DNA from: a virus
DNA: 48,937 nt
Strand: one strand, 5' to 3'
IMG/VR virus record: IMGVR_UViG_3300027712_001670
Coordinates: 1-48,937 of that record
The position numbers were made by a program, and so were the translations under genes. Below are positions 27,390 through 37,900 of this stretch, in pieces. Within the stretch, counting starts at the first letter, position 1. Every line of letters starts with the position of its first letter. The notes under the pieces are model-generated. The model had not been told where the DNA came from. It saw only the letters and a list, made by a program, of their open reading frames with translations, and did no database searches.

Positions 27390-27488
27390 ATGTTTATTAT
27401 AAGATGGATTAAGAATATTATCAGAGAATATAAATATCGTAAAAGAATTAAAGAATTACGTAAACGGGATCCCTTTATTTACAAATGA
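27390..27488 (+). CDS. Small basic peptide, unknown function
   Basis: A 32-residue peptide that is strongly basic: MFIIRWIKNI, then an Arg/Lys-Glu-rich helix, then KRDPFIYK. It has an excellent ribosome site (AAAGGAG, 5 bases upstream) and a late-promoter-like box. The stop overlaps the carbamoyltransferase start in an ATGA junction, which supports real translation. The N-terminal hydrophobic helix plus basic face could bind membrane or nucleic acid. No family recognised. Confidence 0.6.
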   Translation: MFIIRWIKNIIREYKYRKRIKELRKRDPFIYK

Positions 27489-28966
27489 ACTATATAGGTA
27501 TATCAGCAGGATTTCATGATGCGGCGATCAGTGTAGTAGACTGCACCGGTAACATATTATTTGCCGCGCATAGTGAACGCTATAGTAAGAAAAAACATGA
27601 TAAAGATTTGTGTGAAGAGTTATTAACTGACGCATTAAGTTACTGTAATTCAGAATCATTTGAGTATCATTATTATGAAAGACCATGGCTAAAAGCACTT
27701 AGACAATTGCGTAGCGGTGAGGGATTCCATTGGCCAACTTGGCAAAAGTTGTTAGGTAATAATTATCATCAAATGGGAAAGCCAAAAATTCATACTCATA
27801 GTCACCATCTATGTCATGCAGCAGCAGGGTTTCAAACTAGTCCTTATAATGATGCTACTGTTGTAGTAATTGATGCTATAGGTGAGTTTGATACCATGAC
27901 TATATGGGATGCTAGGTATGACCCCATAACAGGCAAGGCTAACTATGAGAAGTTATGGAGTATGCAATACCCAAACAGTATTGGCTTATTTTACTCAGCA
28001 ATGACGGAACGAGTTGGGTTACGTCCACTAGATGAAGAATATATTCTTATGGGCATGGCAGCATATGGTTATCCTAATTATGTTGATGATATTATGGACG
28101 CTTTAATTGATCACAAAGATATACTGACCTTTACACAGAATTTACATGTGGGTTTAAGTAAAAAATTTTTAAAAGATGCTAAAGAAACAGACATTGCTAG
28201 TAGTAGTCAACAAATAATAGAGTATATGATTGCTACAGTTATCAGTAAGGCTAAAAATCTAGGTAGAAGTAGGAATCTAGTCTATGGCGGTGGGGTAGCA
28301 TTGAATTGTTTAGCAAACAGACTACTAGGAAATATATATGAAAATATTTGGATTATGCCGAACCCAGGTGACGCAGGCAATAGCCTTGGTGCGGCAGGTC
28401 TTGGTTACGGCGCTAAACTTAATTGGAATAATGCTTTTCTTGGGCATGATATCATTGGGGATTATCCTGTTCATCGGTTACTTGATGTACTACTTACTGA
28501 TCGGATGGTTGGCGTGGCTAGTGGCAGGGCGGAATTTGGTCCGAGGGCATTAGGTAACCGTAGTTTATTAGCAGATCCTCGAGGTAATGATATAAAAGAT
28601 AAGGTCAATGAAATTAAGCGTAGACAAAAGTTTAGACCATTCGCCCCTGTTATTCTTGAGGAATATGTCTATGATTATTTTGACATGCCAAAATCGTGGG
28701 ACAATAGCAGGTACATGCAAGTGATTGCTAATTGTAAATATCCTGATCTATTTCCTGCTATAGTACATGCCGACAAAACTAGCAGAGTACAAACAGTACC
28801 TAAAGATGGGTCAGGTATTAGAGAACTATTAGAAAAATGGTATGTTTTAACTGGATGCCCAATATTATTGAATACTAGTCTTAATATTCGCGGTGAACCA
28901 ATGGTAAATGATAGAGCCGATGCTGATAGATTTGAAAAACTATATGGGGTCAAAGTTTTGTCATAA
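27485..28966 (+). CDS. Carbamoyltransferase (NodU/CmcH family)
   Basis: A 493-residue enzyme, slightly short for the family (about 550-600). The N-terminal ASKHA-fold part starts MNYIGISAGFHDAAIS and has the metal- and substrate-binding HSHHLCHAAAGF block. The YrdC-like C-terminal half contains the hallmark SGRAEFGPRALGNRS, KFRPFAPVIL and TSLNIRGEPMV. The family moves a carbamoyl group from carbamoyl phosphate, via ATP, to a hydroxyl of a sugar or antibiotic scaffold. Marine phages often carry such genes. It is translationally coupled to the small basic peptide upstream and ends 11 bases before the giant gene. Confidence 0.92.
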   Translation: MNYIGISAGFHDAAISVVDCTGNILFAAHSERYSKKKHDKDLCEELLTDALSYCNSESFEYHYYERPWLKALRQLRSGEGFHWPTWQKLLGNNYHQMGKPKIHTHSHHLCHAAAGFQTSPYNDATVVVIDAIGEFDTMTIWDARYDPITGKANYEKLWSMQYPNSIGLFYSAMTERVGLRPLDEEYILMGMAAYGYPNYVDDIMDALIDHKDILTFTQNLHVGLSKKFLKDAKETDIASSSQQIIEYMIATVISKAKNLGRSRNLVYGGGVALNCLANRLLGNIYENIWIMPNPGDAGNSLGAAGLGYGAKLNWNNAFLGHDIIGDYPVHRLLDVLLTDRMVGVASGRAEFGPRALGNRSLLADPRGNDIKDKVNEIKRRQKFRPFAPVILEEYVYDYFDMPKSWDNSRYMQVIANCKYPDLFPAIVHADKTSRVQTVPKDGSGIRELLEKWYVLTGCPILLNTSLNIRGEPMVNDRADADRFEKLYGVKVLS

Positions 28967-28977
28967 GTAACTACATC

Positions 28978-31900
28978 ATGAAAGATGTATTTTATTACGG
29001 TCAAAAACCTAACGTTCACCCAAAAGAAAAATTTGCTTCGTCCTTAGCAGATGCTAGAAGTAAATCTACAACCGAACATTTTTGGATAATTAACGAATTC
29101 TGTGACTATCGTAATTTTGATTGGGATTTTGATTTTGAATTTCTACCTGATGAAGATGTGTGGGCTTCGAAACACAATAATATATGGCCCAGTCAACATC
29201 AAAAAGATAGCGGAACATGGTTATGTTCATTAGAACCCAGTAATATACTTATATATCGTGCTGATGTTAACCCTCTTATTCGTAAGAATATAAAGAATGA
29301 TAATTGGGTAATATTATATCAAATTGATGAAATTAAATTTGATTTCAGTTGGCATCCTGATCCAACTGATCCTTCCTATACTTATGTATGGGGCAACCAA
29401 TGGCATTCTGGTAAGATTATGCCTACAGTTAAATATTCCGTACCTGGTTCGTCTGAAGTAAAATATATTGAAAATAATATTGCGATACTAGCACAATTAC
29501 TTGAAAACTTTGATATTCTTGAAGAAGTTGAGAATTTTGATTTTAGTTGGCATCCTAATCCAACCAGTCCTCCGTATATCTATGTATGGGGTAATCAATG
29601 GAATAAACCAGAAGATAAAATAAGTGTGCAGTTTGTTGTAGAAGGTGCAACAGAGTATAAGTATATGGACCAACGTGCTACTCGTAAGCCATGCATGGAT
29701 AATTGGGTTATACCTAAAAATGTTGATATAGATGGATTTGATTTTAGTTGGGAACCCAGTCCAGCCGATCCCCCTTATATATATGAATTTGGAACTCAAT
29801 GGCAAAAGACAGGTGGTCCTCGTTATATAGTTGAAGGTGCGACGGAAACAAAATATATTGATTTTCAAAAAGCAAAAGCATTACCTAATAAAGATAAATG
29901 GACAATACCCGATAATATTGATATTAACGATTTTGATTTTAGTTGGCACCCAGATAGTACGAGTCCTCCTTATATCTATCATTTTGGTACTCAGTGGGCA
30001 CTGACAGGAGGACCTGTATATGCTTGTGAAGGTGCTACTGAAATCAAATATGTAGACGATATGGAAGCCAAAGCTCTACCAAATAAAACGAATTGGGAGT
30101 ACGACTCTAATGTCATTGATGAAAGTATGTTTGATTTCTCATGGCACCCATATGTAGAAGATCAACCTTATATTTACCAATTTGGAACTCAATGGCAGAA
30201 GACAGGTGGACCTCGATATATTACACCTGGTACGCATAAAAATAGCCCAGTTAAGTATGTTGATACACGAATAATAAGGGCAACTAGATTGCCATCCAAT
30301 AATTATTGGAGAGTTATTAATAACTACAAAATAGCAGATTTTGATTATAGTTGGCATCCAGATGAAACTGATGAGCCATATATATATGTATTTGGTAATA
30401 ATTATTATCCAGCTGAAATTATGCCTACTATTGAGTATGTACCTGATAATATACCTAGATTAGCATCAGGCGACCCAATTGGTCAAATAAAATATGTTAA
30501 TGATGTAGTTGCTAAATTAGGCCAAAATAAAACAAATTGGATTATACCTGAAGATGTGGATGAAGGTAGTTTTGACTTTAGTTGGGTACCTAATCCTAAA
30601 GATCCACCGTACATATACGAATTTGGTACTCAATGGCATGATAGGGGAGGACCTAAGTATGTGCTACCTAATAAAGGTCTTATATTAGCTTCAGGACAAC
30701 TTATTGGTGAATATAAATATGTAAGTGATTTGGTTGCTACTCTAAAACTAAATAAAACTAATTGGATAATACCTGAAGATATGGATATTACCAGTTTTGA
30801 CTTTAGTTGGGTACCGCACCCCGACGACCCCCCTTACATATACGAATTTGGTACTCAATGGCATGATAGGGGAGGACCTAAGTATGTGCTACCTAATTTA
30901 GGATTGGTAGGAACTTCAGGACAACTTATTGGTGAATATAAATATGTAAGTGATTTGGTTGCTACTCTAAAACCAAATAAAACTAATTGGATTATTCCTG
31001 AAGATATAAATGAAGGCAGTTTTGATTTTAGTTGGGTACCTCACCCAGATGATCCCCCTTACCTATACGAGTTCGGTACACAATGGCAGAAAACAGGCGG
31101 ACCTAAATATGTAATTGAGGGGGCGACCGAGTACAAATATGTTGATATACAAAAAGTAAGAAAATTATACAATAAGAATAATTTTGTTATTTTAGATAAT
31201 AATATTATTGATGAATTTGATTATAGCTGGCATCCAGATAGTACCGATGAGCCATATATATATGTATTTGGTAATAACCAATACCCAGCTGAAATTATGC
31301 CAACTATTCAATATGTAGTACCTGAAGCAACAAAAATTAAATATGTTAATGATATAGTCGCTAAACTAGGTCAAAATAAAACAAATTGGATTATACCTGA
31401 AGATGTGGATACCGCTAGTTTTGACTTTGGTTGGGTACCTAATCCCAAAGATCCCCCTTATATATATGAATTTGGCACCCAATGGCAAAAAACAGGTGGT
31501 CCTCGTTATATAATTGAAGGTGCGACGGAAACAAAATATATTGATTTTCAAAAAGCAAAAGCATTAGTAAGCCAAACTCACTGGACAGTACCCAGTAATA
31601 TTGATGTTACCGATTTTGATTTTAGTTGGCACCCAGACGGTACAAGTCCTCCTTATATCTATCACTTTGCCACTCAATGGGCATTAAGTGGTGGTCCAAT
31701 CTACACGGTAGAGGGTGCTACTGAAATCAAATATGTAGATGACATGGCAGCTAAAGCTCTACCAAATAAAACGAATTGGGAGTACGACTCTAATGTCATT
31801 GATGAAAGTATGTTTGATTTCTCATGGCACCCGTATGCACAAGACGAACCTTATATTTACCAATTTGGAACTCAATGGCAGAAGACAGGTGGACCTCGAT

Positions 31901-34900
31901 ATATTACACCTGGTACGCATAAAAATAGCCCAGTTAAGTATGTTGATACACGAATATTGAAAGCAAAACGGTTGCCTAATAAGAAAAAATTTGCAATAGT
32001 AAACAACTACAAAATAGCAGATTTTGATTATAGTTGGCATCCAGACATTACTGATGAGCCATACATATATGTATTTGGTAATAACCAATACCCAGCAGAA
32101 ATTATGCCTACTATTGAGTATGTACCTGATAATATACCTAGGTTGGAATCAGGTGTCCCAATTGGTCAAATAAAATATGTTAATGATGTAATTGCTATAC
32201 TGGGAGAAGATAAAACATTTTGGGAAGTACCTAATAGTATAGACGTTACTGGATTCGATTTCAGTTGGGTACCTAATCCCAAAGATCCCCCTTATATATA
32301 TGAATTTGGCACCCAATGGCAAAAAACAGGTGGTCCTCGTTATATAATTGAAGGTGCGACGGAAACAAAATATGTTGATATACAAAAAGTAATCGCATTA
32401 CCTAATGATAAATGGACAGTACCCAGTAATATTGATGTTACCGATTTTGATTTTAGTTGGCATCCAGATAGTTCAAGTCCTCCTTATATCTATCACTTTG
32501 CCACTCAGTGGGCACTAAGTGGTGGTCCAATCTACACAGTAGAGGGCGCTACTGAAATCAAATATGTAGATGACATGGCAGCTAAAGCTCTACCAAATAA
32601 AATGAATTGGGAGTACGACCCTAATGTAATTGATGAAAGCATGTTTGATTTCTCATGGCATCCATATGCACAAGACGAACCTTATATCTATCAATTTGGA
32701 ACTCAATGGCAGAAGACAGGTGGACCTCGATATATTACACCTGGCACGCATAAAAATAGCCCAGTCAAGTATGTTGATACACGAATAATAAGGGCAACTA
32801 GATTGCCATCCAATAAATATTGGAGAGTTATTAATAACTATGTAGTAAAAGATTTTGATTACAGTTGGCACCCAGATGAAACCGAAGAACTGTACATATA
32901 TGTATTTGGTAATAACCAATACCCAGCAGAAATTATGCCTACTATTGAGTATGTAGTACCTGAAGCAACAAAAATTAAATATGTCAATGAAGTAGTTGCT
33001 AAATTAGGACCAGACAGAACTAATTGGGTTATCATTCAGCCTATTAATGAAGATAAGTTTGATTTTAGTTGGAAACCTAATCCTAAAGATCCACCGTACA
33101 TATATATATGGGGTAATTCTTATATTGATGGGAAAATTAAATCTACAGTTGAATATCGCGTTCCAAGTGCTACTGAGTACAAATATATGGATGAGTTAGT
33201 AGAAGTAACTCCAGAACGGGACCGTTGGATTATTCCTGAGTATATAGATATAAGTAAGTTTGACTTTACTTGGAGACCAGATCCATTAGAAGCGCCTCTC
33301 AAGTGGCAATTCGGTACTCAATGGCAAAAGACAGGTGGTCCTTGCTATATAATGCCCGATTCAATAGAAACAAAATATGTTGATATACAAAAAGTAATTG
33401 CATTACCTAATAAAGATAAATGGACAATACCCAGTAATATTGATGTTACTGATTTTGATTTTAGTTGGCACCCAGACGATACAAGCCCTCCTTATATCTA
33501 CCACTTTGCTACTCAGTGGGCACTAAGTGGAGGTCCAATTTACACGGTAGAGGGAGCTACTGAAATAAAATATATAGATGACATGACAGCTAAAGCTCTA
33601 CCAAATAAAACGAATTGGATTATACCTGAAGATATAGATGAAAACAGTTTTGATTTTAGCTGGCATCCAAATTCGAATGAAAAACCATACATATATCAGT
33701 TCGGCACTCAATGGCAGAAAACAGGTGGTCCTCGTTACATAGTTGAAGGTGCAACGGAAACAAAATATGTTGATATACAAAAAGCAAAAGCATTACCTAA
33801 TAAAGATAAATGGACAATACCCGATAATATTGATGTTACTGATTTTGATTTTAGTTGGCACCCAGACGGTACAAGTCCTCCTTATATCTATCACTTTGCC
33901 ACTCAGTGGGCACTAAGTGGTGGTCCAATCTACACAGTAGAGAGCGCTACTGAAATAAAATATGTAGATGACATGGCAGCTAAAGCTCTACCAAATAAAA
34001 CGAATTGGGAAATACCTGAGTTTATAGATATCGATTCGTTTGATTTCTCATGGCATCCATATGTAGAAGATCAACCTTATATCTATCAATTTGGAACTCA
34101 ATGGCAGAAGACAGGTGGACCTCGATATATTACACCTGGCACGCATAAAAATAGCCCAGTCAAGTATGTTGATACACGAATATTGAAAGCAAAAAGACTT
34201 CCTGCTATTGAACATAATTTTATTATTTTAAATAATAACATCATTGATGAATTTGACTATAGTTGGCACCCAGACATTACTGATGAGCCATATATATATG
34301 TATTTGGTAATAACCAATACTCGGCAGAAATTATGCCAACTATTCAATATGCACCTGATAATGTACCTAGGTTGGCATCAGGAGCGCCAATTGGTCAAAT
34401 AAAATATGTTAATGATGTAGTTGCTAAATTAGGTCAAAATAAAACAAATTGGGTAATACCCGAAGATATAGATGAAAGTAGTTTTGATTTTAGTTGGGTC
34501 CCTAATCCCAAAGATCCACCTTATACATATGAATTTGGTACTCAATGGCAGAAAACAGGTGGTCCTCGTTACATAGTTGAAGGTGCAACGGAAACAAAAT
34601 ATGTTGATATACAAAAAGTAATCGCACTACCTAATAAAGATAAATGGACAGTACCCGATAATATTGATGTTACTGATTTTGATTTTAGTTGGCACCCAGA
34701 TAGTACAAGTCCTCCTTATATCTATCACTTTGCCACTCAGTGGGCACTAAGTGGTGGTCCAATCTACACAGTAGAGGGCGCTACTGAAATAAAATATTTG
34801 GAAGAGCCGAATGCTGTAGCATTACCAAATAAAACGAATTGGGAAATACCTGAGTTTATAGATATCGATTCGTTTGATTTCTCATGGCATCCATATGCAC

Positions 34901-37900
34901 AAGACGAACCTTATATCTATCAATTTGGAACGCAACACCAAAAGACAGGTGGACCTCGATATATTACACCTGGTACGCATAAAAATAGCCCAGTCAAGTA
35001 TGTTGATACACGAATATTGAAAGCAAAAAGTTTGCCTAATAAGAAAGGATTTTCGTCTATTAATAATAATATTATTGATGAATTTGACTATAGTTGGCAC
35101 CCAGACATTACTGATGAGCCATATATATATGTATTTGGTAATAACCAATACTCGGCAGAAATTATGCCTACTATTGAGTATGTACCTGATAATATACCTA
35201 GGTTGGAATCAGGCGCGCCAATTGGTCAAATAAAATATGTTAATGATGTAGTTGCTAAATTAGGTCAGAATAAAACATTTTGGGTAATACCTGAAGATGT
35301 GGATACTACCAGTTTTGATTTCAGTTGGGTACCTCATCCAGATGATCCTCCTTACATATACGAATTTGGCACTCAATGGCACGATAGGGGAGGACCTAAA
35401 TATGTGCCACCTAATAAAGGTCTTGTACTGGCTTCGGGTAAACTTATCGGTGAGTACAAATATGTAAGTGATTTAGTTGCTAAATTAAAACCAAATAAGA
35501 CTAATTGGGTAATACCCGAAGATGTGGATACGACCAGTTTTGATTTCAGTTGGGTACCGCACCCAGATGATCCTCCCTATATATACGAATTTGGTACTCA
35601 ATGGCAAGAAACAGGAGGGCCTAAATATGTGCCACCTAATAAAGGATTATTTGGTGAATCAGGTCAACTTATCGGCGAGTACAAATATGTGAGTGAATTG
35701 ATTGCTACATTGAAACCAAATAAAACCAACTGGATTATACCTAAAGATATAGATGAAAGTAGTTTTGACTTTAGTTGGCATCCAAATTCCAATGAAAAAT
35801 CATACATATATCAGTTCGGTACTCAATGGCAAAAGACAGGTGGACCTCAGTATATATCTAAAGATATTCCTAGATTACCATCAGGCGTACCTATAGGTGG
35901 TCAAATAAAATATGTTGATATTATTAAAGCTAAAAAAATATCCAATAAAACTTATTGGACTAATCCTAACAATGCAGATATTAGTACATTTGATTTTAGT
36001 TGGCATCCGGACGAGAGTTCTCCTCCCTATATCTATCAATTTGGAACATTATTAGATAGAGAAGACGGGCCTAGATACATGACACCGAATACCAATGGGG
36101 TGATTTCATACTTAGAACGAGTTGAAAAAGAAGTTGAAGAAGTTGAAGAAGTTGTAGAAGAATTTGTAAAATATGATTTCCCTAAATATTATATTTCTAC
36201 TACGCTTGACGATCTAGTAAAAGATCACCCAAATGAAATGTTTTGGGCATTAAATCCTAATTTAGATTATAGCGATTTTGATTTTAATTGGAGACCTAAT
36301 ATTGACCGATCGCAATATGAATCAGAATATGTTCATGTGTTTGGATCTAGTGCAAGTGAAAAAACACAGACTTATTTAGTTAATAGTGCAATGTGGGAGA
36401 AAGGTTTTAGAGAATTAAATTGGGTCATTGACAAAAAACTTGATGACGAAACATTATTTAAAATGTTTAAAAAATCCGATATGTTCTTTGTAGACAGAAA
36501 TAATTCAGAATCCCAAGTAAGATTCGAGCAACTTAAACTTAAGTTTCCTAATATACAAAAAACAAGATATCTAAATAGTTGGGTAGATACTATTAATCGC
36601 TGTATCAACCGTGCTAGTAGCAATTTATGTTGGATATTAAATAGTGAACTAGATTATACTAATTTTGATTTTGATTATTATCCCAATCCGTGGCAAATGA
36701 AAATGGTTCATGTATTTGGAACTCAATGGAGTCACTGGGGTACTACCTTTATGGTAAATCGTGAGTCATTTGCGGAAGACACTAAATGGATTAAAATTAT
36801 AGAACATTTAAACAATCTTAATTTTGTAAAAGATAGGACCGCCGTAGCCGATACCAATTTGTATGACATATATGTAGTAGATCACGGAAATAAAGAAACA
36901 GAATTAGTAGTTAATCAATTAACTAAAAAATCATCAGGTAAATCAGTTAATATTATTAAATATACTGAAAATTATTTACTTACATTTAGAAATTTATTAA
37001 GACAGCTTCCCGAAAAGAAAGACCATTATGTTTGGTTATGTAGTAGTATTTGTGATTATAGTAATTTTGACTTTAGTTACATATGCGATCCTTTCGCTCG
37101 TGAACAACTACATGTATTCCCCAGTGATAAACAAAATTTAGGTGATACCTTTTTAGTCAATATTAATAAATTCCGTGAATTAATTAACAATATGACTTTG
37201 TTGAATGAATATAATAAAATAAATTATAATCAACATCAGCGTGTTAAAAGATTAGAACCTCCTACTATTATTACTAATCATGATTCTCATGTATTAAGTG
37301 TAATGGAAGATTTTAATTTTCCATATGCGGTCTTCTTATCAGAAGACAACAAAGATTTAAAAGTTACAGATGAAGAACCTATTAGTTTATGGAGTAGCGA
37401 CACTAAAAATATTGTCATAACTAGCACTGGCGGAACAAGAATCGTAGTTCCTAAAGAAGTTAAAAATTATGTAGATACTCAATTATATGATTATCCATAT
37501 ATTAAAAAGGCCAATACACTTGCTTCTAGTAATAAGTTAGACATTATCTTTTTAAGTAATGGTGAACCTAATGCGGATGAAAATTATGAAAATTTGTTGA
37601 AATTAACTAGAGGGTTGCCAAACAAAATTACTAGGATAGAGGGTATTAATGGTAGAGTAGCCGCATATCATAAAACAGCAGAGGTTAGTACTACCAGTTG
37701 GTATTTTGTTGTTTGGGGTAAGTTGTTTGTCAATCCAAAGTTTGATTGGTCATGGCAGCCTGATAGATTACAGATTCCTAAGAACTATATATTTCATGCC
37801 AAAAATCCATTAAACGGATTAATATATGGTCATCAAGCAGTTGTTGCATATAATAAAAAATTAGTATTATCTACTAAAGGAAATCAATTAGATTTTACTA

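Noticed and set aside
29497-35148. Many minus-strand ORFs of 60-123 codons along the giant gene, with similar products
   Set aside because: They recur only because the sense repeat recurs; the sense frame is continuous for 3070 codons, so these are shadows.
29320-36090. CRISPR array or diversity-generating element
   Set aside because: Repeats are long, coding and of variable spacing, with no unique spacers; no reverse transcriptase or template/variable pair is seen.
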